64,000 nt of DNA from Onthovicinus sp900555545 (GTDB lineage Bacteria > Bacillota > Clostridia > Oscillospirales > Acutalibacteraceae): the NCBI GenBank assembly GCA_949296915.1, contig CASFPX010000002.1, positions 1 through 64,000 of the forward strand. The letters are read 5' to 3'. The notes under the pieces were generated by a model, which saw nothing but the letters and a program-made list of their open reading frames with translations, did not search any database and was not told the origin of the DNA. Shown in pieces: positions 1-8,042 of the stretch; position 1 is the stretch's first letter, and every line of letters starts with the position of its first letter. Made by a program: the position numbers and the translations under genes.

Positions 1-86
1 TTCATAATCTCCACAACCATCGAAACACACGCAACAATCCCAAGGATTGTCATCCATGGCAGCAATTTTTTCTGTCTTGTCTGCAT
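1..86 (-). CDS. Partial small membrane protein, N-terminal end only
   Basis: The frame is open from an ATG at 86 to the left edge of the window and begins MQTRQKKLLPWMTILGIVAC. A basic N-terminus followed by a hydrophobic stretch suggests one membrane segment or an uncleaved signal anchor. I chose the ATG at 86 rather than the in-frame ATG at 95 because AGGAGA (about 95-100) is eight bases from the former but touches the latter. It lies 33 bp downstream of the phospholipase C gene on the same strand and may be co-transcribed with it. The remainder is outside the window, so no function can be given. Confidence 0.5.
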   Translation of the reverse strand, partial: MQTRQKKLLPWMTILGIVACVSMVVEIM

Positions 87-128
87 ATCATTCATCTCCT
101 TTTCAGATTATAGATTGGAGACGCGCGG

Positions 129-1217
129 TCAATACATTCCAACATCCTTAGCGAATTTATACAGGATTCCGGCCGTGTACTGCATGGAATTCCCCAACAT
201 AAAATACGCCGCTAGTTTCCGCGTCCCCTCTGTGGTGCTCTCGGCCGCATCAAGCGTCCCTTTCGCAGCTACTGCGAGTTCGTGGACGGACTCCCCCACC
301 GAACGGGAATAAAAGCCATTGTAGGTACTGATATCATAATCGAAATTTTCTTCCAAATCGTATTCGATCACCTTATCATACAGCCATGCTGAGGCTTCTT
401 CCTCAAATCCGCTATGATGATAACCTATACTTAAAACGGTTTTATTTGCGGCATGGTGCGGCTCTCCGGCATCCTGTACAAAGTGCAGGCAATATGCAAG
501 ATCCTGGAGCGCCTGCGCCCGATTACTATTGTAGCCATCCTTTGCCTTTTTATAATAATCTTCAGCCTTAGTGCGGGCAGTTGTCTGGCGTTCAGAGAGG
601 GAAAAGAATCCTGCTGGAAGGAAATTCATCCCTGTATCAGGATCATAAAAATGTTCGGCGAATATATTATTTCTATCCGTTTTATCTGGCTGCTCCGACT
701 GGGTTGCCAGGGTCTGCATATCCGCTAAGGTATAGCCAATACTTGCACCGCCAAACGTGAGATTCCGTGCGGCTAAATAGACCAAAAATCCCGACTGAGT
801 GATCAGAGAATGACAGGCGCCCTTCTCTTTGTCGTTATCCGTATCTGATGACCACATCGGCTGGATCGAAGGCTCCTCTGATGCTGGCGGTTCCTCCAAC
901 TGCGCCTCATACTCCTCATATGTTGTCGCAAAGCCAAGGGCGGCGTAGTATTCGTCAAGGGTACCCATTTCCCCATCCTGCCACAGCTGTACCATTTTAT
1001 TCAGCGTGGCGCCGGACTGTTCCCGGGAGATGGCGGCAATTTCCTTGTGCGTCATTCCAGCGAGTTCGTCCGGCGTGAGGGGTACACTCGGATCCTCCGC
1101 GGCAAAGGTAATCGGGCAGCAGGCCGCAAAAAATACAACCGACAGCAGCCCTGCGACAGTTTTTCTGGTGTAACGGCGAGCGTTGTTTGCAAGGGATGTA
1201 CCTTTTGTGGTCTTCAT
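129..1217 (-). CDS. Secreted zinc-dependent phospholipase C, apparent pre-pro-enzyme
   Basis: The family (alpha-toxin / B. cereus PC-PLC) hydrolyses phospholipids outside the cell with a three-zinc site. The ligand pattern is visible: W-SSDTDNDKEKGAC-H (Trp about residue 122, His about 136), HFYDPDTGMNF, LHFVQDAGEPHHAAN and HHSGFEEEA, matching the Trp1, His/Asp, HxxxD...H and HxxxE elements of the family. The N-terminus has a basic, hydrophobic signal peptide ending near FAAED, followed by about 80 acidic residues before the catalytic Trp. The catalytic part is about 240 residues, the size of mature PC-PLC, with no C-terminal C2-like domain. The start at 1217 is preferred over 1226 because GAGAGAGG is then about nine bases away. 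Confidence 0.8.
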   Translation of the reverse strand: MKTTKGTSLANNARRYTRKTVAGLLSVVFFAACCPITFAAEDPSVPLTPDELAGMTHKEIAAISREQSGATLNKMVQLWQDGEMGTLDEYYAALGFATTYEEYEAQLEEPPASEEPSIQPMWSSDTDNDKEKGACHSLITQSGFLVYLAARNLTFGGASIGYTLADMQTLATQSEQPDKTDRNNIFAEHFYDPDTGMNFLPAGFFSLSERQTTARTKAEDYYKKAKDGYNSNRAQALQDLAYCLHFVQDAGEPHHAANKTVLSIGYHHSGFEEEASAWLYDKVIEYDLEENFDYDISTYNGFYSRSVGESVHELAVAAKGTLDAAESTTEGTRKLAAYFMLGNSMQYTAGILYKFAKDVGMY

Positions 1218-1226
1218 CACACTCAT

Positions 1227-1446
1227 CCTCTCTCATTATAAAAAATGATTGACAATTGAATTTGCTTTAGGGATCCCTTACAAGCTCATCATAGCACAAT
1301 CAAATGGAAAAGTGAATGTGCAAAATATACAAAAATATAGGATAATTTGTTGATACTATTTTTGTAAAAATTTAAATAATACACATATTAAAAACACTAC
1401 CGTTACGCAGACGGAATGAAGTTTTCACAGATTTTTCTGCATCACA
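1227..1446. other. AT-rich gene-free stretch
   Basis: This stretch lies between the phospholipase C gene and the spoVF terminator. It is AT-rich and has no credible coding frame. A TATAAT (minus strand, 1235-1240) lies too close to the start codon to leave room for the ribosome-binding site, so I do not call it a promoter. Confidence 0.4.
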
Positions 1447-1481
1447 AAACCGCCGGGCGGGAAAATTCCTGCCCGGCGGCA
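1447..1481 (-). terminator. Rho-independent terminator after spoVFB
   Basis: A GC-rich hairpin with arms CCGCCGGGC and GCCCGGCGG (1450-1458 / 1471-1479) is followed on the minus strand by TTTTG. It sits just downstream of the spoVFB stop codon. Confidence 0.8.
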
Positions 1482-1500
1482 CATAAAACGAATCGTATCT

Positions 1501-2073
1501 TCACATCAAAATCGGCTGGATCTGTTCTCCTTTGAGCGCCGCGTGGACGGCGTCCTCCGTCATGGTGAAATCCGCCACGATCGAGCGCGGCTTTTTGACG
1601 GAATCATCCTGGCGCATGGGGATAAAATAGATATTCTTATAGTTGAGCAGCTGGCCGATATTTTTGCCCGCCGCGCCGAGCGCATCGTTGGTCGAGACGG
1701 CGATGAGCACCGGGCGCGCGTTGCGCAGATGCGATTTGGCCGCCATCGTCACGGGCGTATCCGTAATGCCATTGGCCAGCTTGCCGATCGTATTGCCGGT
1801 GCACGGCTCAATGATCAGGATATCAAACATCTTTTTGGGTCCGATGGGCTCCGCGGCCTCAATGGTGTGGATGACCGGATGGCCGCAGATTGCCTCAATT
1901 TCACGGATAAAATCCTCCGCCCGGCCAAATCGGGTATCCATTGTATAAGCATTTTGACTCATGATGGGGACAAGATCCATCCCCGTCCCCTTTAAGTATT
2001 TCATCTGGGCAATCGCCTTGGAAAAGGTGCAGAACGAACCGCACAGGGCGAACCCAGCTGTAACTGAATTCAT
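1501..2073 (-). CDS. spoVFB: Dipicolinate synthase subunit B
   Basis: Flavoprotein-like subunit of dipicolinate synthase, which with SpoVFA makes dipicolinic acid from 4-hydroxy-tetrahydrodipicolinate in the mother cell for loading into the forespore. The 190-residue length fits the family. The N-terminal GFALCGSFCTFSKAI and the later IIEPCTGNTIGKLANGITDTPV and RPVLIAVSTNDALG are typical of SpoVFB and its flavoprotein fold. The start overlaps the spoVFA stop by four bases (ATGA), so the two are translationally coupled. The pair alone is present; dapG/asd do not follow as they do in Bacillus. Confidence 0.95.
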   Translation of the reverse strand: MNSVTAGFALCGSFCTFSKAIAQMKYLKGTGMDLVPIMSQNAYTMDTRFGRAEDFIREIEAICGHPVIHTIEAAEPIGPKKMFDILIIEPCTGNTIGKLANGITDTPVTMAAKSHLRNARPVLIAVSTNDALGAAGKNIGQLLNYKNIYFIPMRQDDSVKKPRSIVADFTMTEDAVHAALKGEQIQPILM

Positions 2074-2945
2074 GCGTATTCCTCCCCTCGTATCAGGTTT
2101 GCAATCGTATCCGCGATGATCTCCCCCGCCGTTTTTGGTGCGTATTTCCCCGGCAGGGAGAGTGCGGGAATGATGCGGATGCCGCAGTGCTTTGCCGCCT
2201 CCAGATCCACGCCGCCTGGGGGCGATGCGATATCGATCACCGGGCAGTCCGGCTGAATGCGGCGGAGTACAGGCTCATCGATGACACAGGCCGGGACCGT
2301 GTTGACAATAAAATCAAACGTCCCCGCCAGGGCAGGCAGGCTCTGGAACGGGCAGGCCGCACAGCCCCAGGCCTGCGCCTGCGCCCACGCGGTGCTCCTG
2401 CGCGCAAAGACGGTCACATTCGCCCCCACAGCCGTCAGTACGCGTACCAGCGCCTTGGCCGTGCGCCCAAACCCCGTCACCGCCGCGTGGCTCCACTGGA
2501 CCATGCCGGGCGTGGACTCGATGATGACCTTCAGTGTTCCCTCGGCCGTGGGAACGGCATTGGCCGTAATCAGCTCCTCACGCGCATAGTAGTCGATCAC
2601 CTGCACGCCTCTTTTTTCCAACCGCTCCCGGAACTGAGCGCCCACCAGACCGGCGAACACCGTCTGCCCTGGCCGCAGCGCGGAGAGAAAAGTCTCCAGC
2701 GCGATTGGATGCTCCGACAGCGGCAGGTTGACCGTCTCTCCATCACGGCTGGCCGGCAGCGGGAGGATCACAGCCTCGCACGCTGCCATGGCAGTGTGAA
2801 AGTCCACTGCGTTTTCAAACGCACTGGCGCGTTCGCTCTGGTCAAATCCGGTCACGACAACGTGAAAATTCTTTTTTATCAGGGCGTCTGCGGCATAGAG
2901 CTGGCGCGTATCGCCGCCGCAGACAAGAATATGCTGTATGTTCAA
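2070..2945 (-). CDS. spoVFA: Dipicolinate synthase subunit A
   Basis: NAD(P)-binding, dehydrogenase-like subunit of dipicolinate synthase. The 291-residue protein starts with a Rossmann-like ILVCGGDTRQLYAADAL and carries a second nucleotide-binding region at HAAVTGFGRTAKALVRVL, as expected for SpoVFA. The start codon is TTG at 2945, with GGGGG seven bases upstream. It is the first gene of the spoVFAB operon, with a sigma-K-like promoter 29 bp upstream (see that entry), consistent with mother-cell expression late in sporulation. It is divergent from murC. Confidence 0.95.
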   Translation of the reverse strand: MNIQHILVCGGDTRQLYAADALIKKNFHVVVTGFDQSERASAFENAVDFHTAMAACEAVILPLPASRDGETVNLPLSEHPIALETFLSALRPGQTVFAGLVGAQFRERLEKRGVQVIDYYAREELITANAVPTAEGTLKVIIESTPGMVQWSHAAVTGFGRTAKALVRVLTAVGANVTVFARRSTAWAQAQAWGCAACPFQSLPALAGTFDFIVNTVPACVIDEPVLRRIQPDCPVIDIASPPGGVDLEAAKHCGIRIIPALSLPGKYAPKTAGEIIADTIANLIRGEEYA

Positions 2946-2973
2946 GTGAATTCCCCCAAAAGTTATTCTGTCC

Positions 2974-3001
2974 TATCGTATGAATCCTAAGGCCAATCGG
3001 T
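2974..3001 (-). promoter_or_regulatory. Sigma-K-like promoter for spoVFAB
   Basis: On the minus strand CATACGATA (2974-2982) matches the sigma-K -10 pattern CATANNNTA exactly. An AC dinucleotide (3000-3001) lies 17 bases upstream, as in the sigma-K -35 element. In B. subtilis spoVF is a sigma-K gene, which supports the reading. The motif is short, so this is a sequence match and not proof. Confidence 0.6.
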
Positions 3002-3138
3002 GCATACTTCCACCGCCCGATCCGGTACGCCTCCGGAAAAATTTGAGAAAAAGTGTTTATTTATTTGGCCGCATGCAATATAATATAGAATAGATCATCT
3101 GGCAGCAGAATTCAATCAATTTTTTGGGGTGAAGAACG

Positions 3139-4542
3139 TTGAAGAACGGACAGCATATAGATGAACTTTTAAAAACAGTCAAACGGATCCATATGATTGG
3201 AATCGGCGGCGCGGGGATGGCGCCCCTTGCGGAGATCCTGTTGGAGGAGGGATACGCGCTCTCCGGATCCGACAACAATCCGAGCGACACGCTGGAACAT
3301 ATCAAATCACTGGGGATCCCCGTTTACATGGGGCACCATGCGGAGAACCTGCGCGGCGCGGAGATGGTCGTTCACACGGCCGCCCTGTTGAGCGACAATC
3401 CCGAGCTGAACGCGGCAAAGAAGCTGGGGATCCCCACCTTTGAGCGTGCGGAGCTTTTCGGTGCAATTACCCGGATGTACAACAACTGCATCGGCATCTG
3501 CGGCACGCACGGCAAGACGACCACCACTTCCATGCTGGTACAGATCATGCTGATGGCGGACAAGGATCCCACGGCGGTGATCGGCGGGCGGCTGCCCATG
3601 ATCGACTCCAACGGCCTGGTGGGCCACTCGGAAAATATGATCTGCGAGGCGTGCGAGTATGTGGATACTTTCCTGCACTTATCCCCCGACACAGCGGTGA
3701 TCCTGAATATTGATAAGGATCATATGGAGTACTTTAAAACAGAGGAAAATCTGATCCATTCTTTCCACAAATTTGCCCAGATGGCAACCAAGGCCGTCAT
3801 CTACAACCTGGACGACGCCAAAACGTTGCAGGCTGTGGAGGGAATCACAGGCAAAGAGCGCATCACCTTTGGCACCAGCGAGGGTGCCGACTACCGTGCC
3901 GTAAACGTACAACTGTACAACGGCGCCTTCCCGGAATATGATTTGTACATTCACGGGGATTTCGCGGGGCATATCGCGCTCTCCATTCCCGGTATCCACA
4001 ATGTGGATAACTCATTGGCGGCGATCGCGACCGCGCATTATAACGGCGTGAGTTTTGAGCAGATGGATCGCGCCATCCGTGCTTTCCGCGGTGCAGGCCG
4101 GCGGTTTGAGATTCTGGGCAAGTTCAACGGCGTGACGATTGCCGACGACTATGCACACCATCCGGCGGAGCTCAAGGTGACATTGACGGCTGCGTTGGAG
4201 ATGAACTACCGCGAGGTATGGGCCGTGTTCCAGCCCTTCACCTTCTCCCGCACATACATGCTGCTGGATGACTTTGCCGACGCACTCAAGCTGCCGCAAC
4301 ACGCCGTGATGACCAAGATCATGGGGTCGCGGGAACGTAACACCTTCGGTATTACCACGCAGCAGCTGGCCGATAAAATCCCGGGAAGCGTCTGGTATGA
4401 GACGTTTGAAGAGGTGGCGCAGTATATCGTCGACCACGCCAAACCGGGCGATCTGGTCATTACGCTGGGCTGCGGCGATATCTACAAGGCCGCCAAAATC
4501 ATGATGAAGCTCTACCGGGCACAGGGCGCAAAGGAAGAGTAA
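3139..4542 (+). CDS. murC: UDP-N-acetylmuramate-L-alanine ligase
   Basis: Cytoplasmic ATP-dependent ligase that adds the first L-alanine to UDP-MurNAc in peptidoglycan precursor synthesis. It has the N-terminal UDP-binding glycine motif IGIGGAGMAPLAEILL (about residue 20), the ATP loop CGTHGKTTTTSM (about 123), central NIDKDHMEYF and DDYAHHPAEL, and the C-terminal ligase domain. At 467 residues it is of usual length. The start is TTG at 3139, with GGGGTGAAG upstream; a TATAAT at 3079-3084 could be the -10 box, but no good -35 is seen. It is followed 28 bp later by the DUF6440 gene. Confidence 0.95.
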   Translation: MKNGQHIDELLKTVKRIHMIGIGGAGMAPLAEILLEEGYALSGSDNNPSDTLEHIKSLGIPVYMGHHAENLRGAEMVVHTAALLSDNPELNAAKKLGIPTFERAELFGAITRMYNNCIGICGTHGKTTTTSMLVQIMLMADKDPTAVIGGRLPMIDSNGLVGHSENMICEACEYVDTFLHLSPDTAVILNIDKDHMEYFKTEENLIHSFHKFAQMATKAVIYNLDDAKTLQAVEGITGKERITFGTSEGADYRAVNVQLYNGAFPEYDLYIHGDFAGHIALSIPGIHNVDNSLAAIATAHYNGVSFEQMDRAIRAFRGAGRRFEILGKFNGVTIADDYAHHPAELKVTLTAALEMNYREVWAVFQPFTFSRTYMLLDDFADALKLPQHAVMTKIMGSRERNTFGITTQQLADKIPGSVWYETFEEVAQYIVDHAKPGDLVITLGCGDIYKAAKIMMKLYRAQGAKEE

Positions 4543-4570
4543 TCCACTGCTGAAACGGGAGGAAGCAGCT

Positions 4571-4771
4571 ATGTTCGGAAAGGATCACGAGAAAAAGGAA
4601 AAGCGCTTTGAAAAGGTTTATGAGCAGGGCGCTATGGACGGTATGGAAATCTGGGTGGACCGCCAGACCGGCGTCAATTACCTGTACCACTATGCCGGTT
4701 ATTCCGGCGGCCTGACGCCGTTGCTTGACCGCGATGGTAAACCAGTCATCACCGCTGTTGTCAATCCATAG
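4571..4771 (+). CDS. DUF6440 family small protein
   Basis: A 66-residue acidic/basic soluble protein with no signal peptide. RFEKVYEQG, IWVDRQTGVNYLYH and GGLTPLLDRDGKPV are the conserved segments of DUF6440, a family of unknown role common in Firmicutes. A GGAGG-type site lies upstream. It directly follows murC and precedes a strong terminator, so it is probably the last gene of the murC transcript. No function can be assigned. Confidence 0.8.
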   Translation: MFGKDHEKKEKRFEKVYEQGAMDGMEIWVDRQTGVNYLYHYAGYSGGLTPLLDRDGKPVITAVVNP

Positions 4772-4800
4772 ACAATATCCTAACACAATCCCTGATACAG

Positions 4801-4852
4801 CAAAAAATGAGATCCTGCCTGCCGCACCTGATGTGCGGCAGGCAGGATCTCT
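4801..4852. terminator. Bidirectional terminator between DUF6440 and response regulator genes
   Basis: A perfect 18-bp stem (4810-4827 / 4833-4850) with a five-base loop separates convergent genes. The minus-strand side ends in ATTTTTTG, a good uridine run for the two-component operon; the plus side has only CTGTTTC. Confidence 0.9.
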
Positions 4853-4869
4853 GTTTCTATTGGCGCAGG

Positions 4870-5580
4870 TCACTCTGCGTACTCCTCGGCTCCCCGAAAC
4901 CGATATCCCGCACCACGGACCGTGACAATATACTCCGGATGGGACAGATCGCGCTCGATTTTCTCCCGCAGGCGGTTGATATGCACAGATACGGTGGCGT
5001 TATCCCCCAGCGCATCATAACCCCAGATGCGCTCGTACAGATCCTCCCTGCTGAAAACGATATCGGCATTTTTCATTAAAAAGAGCAACAGCTCATACTC
5101 CTTATTTTTGAGCTCCACCTCTCTCCCACGGACGTAGACGCGATGGGAATCCGTGTTAACCCGGATCTCCCCGATCACGAGCTCTGAACGTGACGAACGG
5201 CCCTCTTTCCCTTTCAGCCGGGCGTACTGGGCCAGATTCGCCTTGACGTGGGCGATGAGTACATTGGGGGAAAACGGCTTGGTGATATAGCCATCCGCAC
5301 CAAGTCCCAGCCCTCGGATCTTGTCAATATCGTCCAGACGGGCTGTCACCATAATGATGGGAATATCCAGCTCCTTGCGCAGGGTGCGGCATACGGAAAA
5401 CCCATCCATACCGGGAATCATCACATCCAGCAGGATCAAATCGTATTGTCCTGTGCGGCCCAAGGCGATCCCCTCCGGTCCCGTGGCGGCAATATCGACC
5501 TCAAACTCATTGACGGTCAGATAATCCCGCTCGATGGCCGCAATCGACTCGTCATCTTCAATAATCAGAATCCGTTTCAT
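4870..5580 (-). CDS. OmpR-family two-component response regulator
   Basis: A 236-residue DNA-binding regulator. The receiver domain (residues 1-120) shows the acidic pocket in IIEDDES, the phospho-acceptor Asp in LILLDVMIPGMDGF, Thr in IIMVTAR and Lys in YITKPF. The C-terminal winged helix (about 135-230) includes LKNKEYELLLFLM and VSVHINRLREKIE. It overlaps the upstream kinase by four bases and is translated second, the reverse of the more usual regulator-kinase order. Target genes are unknown. Confidence 0.95.
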   Translation of the reverse strand: MKRILIIEDDESIAAIERDYLTVNEFEVDIAATGPEGIALGRTGQYDLILLDVMIPGMDGFSVCRTLRKELDIPIIMVTARLDDIDKIRGLGLGADGYITKPFSPNVLIAHVKANLAQYARLKGKEGRSSRSELVIGEIRVNTDSHRVYVRGREVELKNKEYELLLFLMKNADIVFSREDLYERIWGYDALGDNATVSVHINRLREKIERDLSHPEYIVTVRGAGYRFRGAEEYAE

Positions 5581-7037
5581 GATTCCATCTCTCCTTCCAG
5601 AATGGGCAGCGTGATAACCATGCGCAATCCGCCCTGCGCCAAATTCTCCGCATGGATCGAACCACCCATCTTTCCCACGATCTTGGCAACGATGGCCAGC
5701 CCCAACCCACTGCCCTTATTTGGATTTTTGCGGGCGGGATCGGCACGATAAAAAACGTCGAATAGCTGGCCCAAATCACTCTCCGCTACACCGGGCCCAT
5801 CGTCGTCCACCAGCATCTGAACACGTTGCCCCTCCTGTGTCACCGTAATCCAGACATGGCCGCCGCCCTCCTTTTTATACTTTGCACTGTTATCGAGCAG
5901 GTTGACCAAAATACTGCGAAAATAGGTCGGATCCGCATAAACAACTGCATTCTCGGGGCATGATACAAGCGCGACAGACAGATGGACCTTTTCATAGTCC
6001 TCACGGGACGCCGCCACAAAATCGGTTACCTCTTTTCCAATGTCCAGTTTTTCCGGGAAATAGGGATAATCGCCCATATCCATCTTGGAGAACAAAAACA
6101 GCTTTTTGACCAGCCGGTCGATATCCGTGGTCTTGGACTTAATCGTGGCTAAGTACTTTTGCTGCTTTTCCGGCGTATCGGCCAGGCCGTCCTCCAAACC
6201 TTCAACGTAGGCGAGGATCGAGGTCAGCGGCGAACGGAGATCGTGCGAGATATCGGCCAGCAGTTCCCGCCGGTTTTCACTGTTCTTTCGCTCCAACTCC
6301 TCGGAAACCTTCAGCCGCCCGGCCATCGCATTGAATTCCGCACAGATCGGGCCAAATTCATCCGGTGCATTATAATCGATTCGGTAATCCAAATTTCCAT
6401 CGCTGATTTGCTGCACCCCGTCGGCAAGTAGGTCAATTGGCTTCTCGATCCGCCGAAACACCCGGCGGGTCAGAATCCGCTGGCTGATCACGATGGCCAC
6501 CAACATCGCCCCCACCAATAGGATGGAATAGAAAATGATCTGCATTTTCAGCGTATGGCTCAAGATTGTGAGCCGGGGCGTGTACAGATAGATCTGGTAG
6601 AGATCCCCGGCTACCTCCGCCCGCCTGGCAAACAACTCATACATATCATTTGATACAACGCCATTGCCATCGAGTGCAGAAACAGCCTGGATTAACTTCT
6701 CCCAGTCGGGGACATCTGTCACACCGAGCCGGAGGACCTCCATATCATCTGACATTACAAAAAGCATCATGTCATTCTCCTCCAGCTGTTTGCGCATGTT
6801 TTCCAATTCATCGGTATAGGTCAGCGGGTCCTCCTGGGAAAAAAACGTCTGCACCATTTGTACAGTCTCCTCCCGTACTTCCTCACGTTCCCACTCGCTG
6901 ACCAACTCCAGATTTGCCTTCTGGAAAATGGTAAAATAAAACACGATCGCTCCGATCCCCAGCAAAATTACTGTCACGATGGCCGGTATCACAACCATTA
7001 AAATATTGGAAAGGGCGATTCTCTCCTTGATTTTCAT
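5577..7037 (-). CDS. HAMP-containing sensor histidine kinase
   Basis: A 486-residue membrane kinase partnered with the downstream response regulator. Two membrane segments (about residues 10-35 and 170-192) flank a sensor region of about 130 residues, probably extracytoplasmic. After it come HAMP, the phospho-acceptor H-box ADISHDLRSPLTSI, an N-box LLDNSAKYKKEG, G1 VDDDGPGV and G2 NKGSGLGLAIV. The sensed signal is not evident. A promoter and a dyad lie just upstream (7074-7113). Confidence 0.93.
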   Translation of the reverse strand: MKIKERIALSNILMVVIPAIVTVILLGIGAIVFYFTIFQKANLELVSEWEREEVREETVQMVQTFFSQEDPLTYTDELENMRKQLEENDMMLFVMSDDMEVLRLGVTDVPDWEKLIQAVSALDGNGVVSNDMYELFARRAEVAGDLYQIYLYTPRLTILSHTLKMQIIFYSILLVGAMLVAIVISQRILTRRVFRRIEKPIDLLADGVQQISDGNLDYRIDYNAPDEFGPICAEFNAMAGRLKVSEELERKNSENRRELLADISHDLRSPLTSILAYVEGLEDGLADTPEKQQKYLATIKSKTTDIDRLVKKLFLFSKMDMGDYPYFPEKLDIGKEVTDFVAASREDYEKVHLSVALVSCPENAVVYADPTYFRSILVNLLDNSAKYKKEGGGHVWITVTQEGQRVQMLVDDDGPGVAESDLGQLFDVFYRADPARKNPNKGSGLGLAIVAKIVGKMGGSIHAENLAQGGLRMVITLPILEGEMES

Positions 7038-7073
7038 TCAATCACAGCCTATCCCGTCAAGCAGTCTATCTCT

Positions 7074-7113
7074 ATTTTACCAGCGGGATCTTAAATTTCA
7101 AGTGCCTGCACTT
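7074..7113 (-). promoter_or_regulatory. Putative promoter of the kinase-regulator operon with dyad
   Basis: On the minus strand TTGAAA (7096-7101) and TAAAAT (7074-7079) are 16 bases apart. The palindrome AAGTGCCTGCACTT (7100-7113) touches the -35 element and could be an operator. Both are short sequence matches. Confidence 0.45.
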
Positions 7114-7225
7114 AAATTACGAATAAAATCGGCAAAACAGCCCCTCCCATATATGTCCCCTCTAATAATGTTGCCACTCAGCCCACTCCCGGGCCGGCGG
7201 CAACACTGTTTTTTCGCACAATAGA

Positions 7226-8017
7226 TCAGCTGAGTGCGATATCAAGCACCATCATGACGAGAAAGCCGGCCATAACGCCGAGCGTGCCTGTATTTGAGTG
7301 CTCGCCGAGGTGCGCCTCCGGGATCAGTTCCTCCACAACAACATACATCATAGCCCCGGCAGCAAAGGAGAGCATCCACGGCATCAGCGGTGCAATACGA
7401 CCCGCAATCAGCACGGTCAGAATGCCGAAGACCGGTTCTACAATCCCGGAGAGCGCTCCATAGAGGAAGGCCCTGCCGCGCTTTACGCCCTCCTGCCGCA
7501 GCGGCAGCGAGATGGCCGCACCCTCGGGAAAATTTTGAATCCCCATGCCGAGCGCAAGCGCCATAGCGGACGTGAGAGCAGAGGGATCCTCCATATTCTG
7601 GGCCGCCAGCGCGAAAGAGAGGCCCACGGACATCCCCTCCGGGATGTTGTGCAGTGTGACGGCAAAGACAAGCAACGTGCTCCGCTTCAGATGGGAGCTT
7701 GGCCCCTCTGGTTTCATAGCTCCGGGATGGAGGTGCGGGAGCAGGTAATCAAGCCCCAGCAGGAACAAAACTCCGAAAACAAATCCACCCGCCGCAGGAA
7801 TCCAGCCGGTTTTCCCCTGCGCCTGTGCCTCCTCAATGGCCGGGATAATGAGCGACCAGACAGAGGCTGCAATCATCACCCCGGCGGCAAATCCCAAAAA
7901 AATACGCTGTAAACCGCCGGAGACACTCCGGCAGAAAAAAAGCACCGTAGCCGCTCCGAGCGCCGTCATTAAAAATGTAAATCCGGTACCATATGCGGCC
8001 CAAAGAATCATTTCCAT
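7226..8017 (-). CDS. ZIP family metal transporter
   Basis: A 263-residue integral membrane protein with about eight hydrophobic segments. The signature metal-binding helices are visible as HNIPEGMSVGLSFA (TM4-like) and IQNFPEGAAISLPL (TM5-like), with a third site near YVVVEELIPEAH. A His-containing loop, LPHLHPGAMK, precedes TM4. This pattern fits ZIP/ZupT-type importers of zinc or other divalent metals; the metal cannot be told from sequence. It lies 25 bp downstream of gpmA on the same strand, so it may share that transcript. Confidence 0.9.
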   Translation of the reverse strand: MEMILWAAYGTGFTFLMTALGAATVLFFCRSVSGGLQRIFLGFAAGVMIAASVWSLIIPAIEEAQAQGKTGWIPAAGGFVFGVLFLLGLDYLLPHLHPGAMKPEGPSSHLKRSTLLVFAVTLHNIPEGMSVGLSFALAAQNMEDPSALTSAMALALGMGIQNFPEGAAISLPLRQEGVKRGRAFLYGALSGIVEPVFGILTVLIAGRIAPLMPWMLSFAAGAMMYVVVEELIPEAHLGEHSNTGTLGVMAGFLVMMVLDIALS

Positions 8018-8042
8018 ACTTCAATCCTTTTCCATTCGAGAA

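Noticed and set aside
1235..1240. TATAAT as a promoter for the phospholipase gene
   Set aside because: It lies so close to the start codon that the transcript would lack the ribosome-binding site, and no -35 is at the right distance.
7160..7212. Hairpin GTTGCC...GGCAAC with a T run on the plus strand
   Set aside because: No plus-strand gene precedes it and the stem is short, so I could not support a terminator for the minus-strand ZIP gene.
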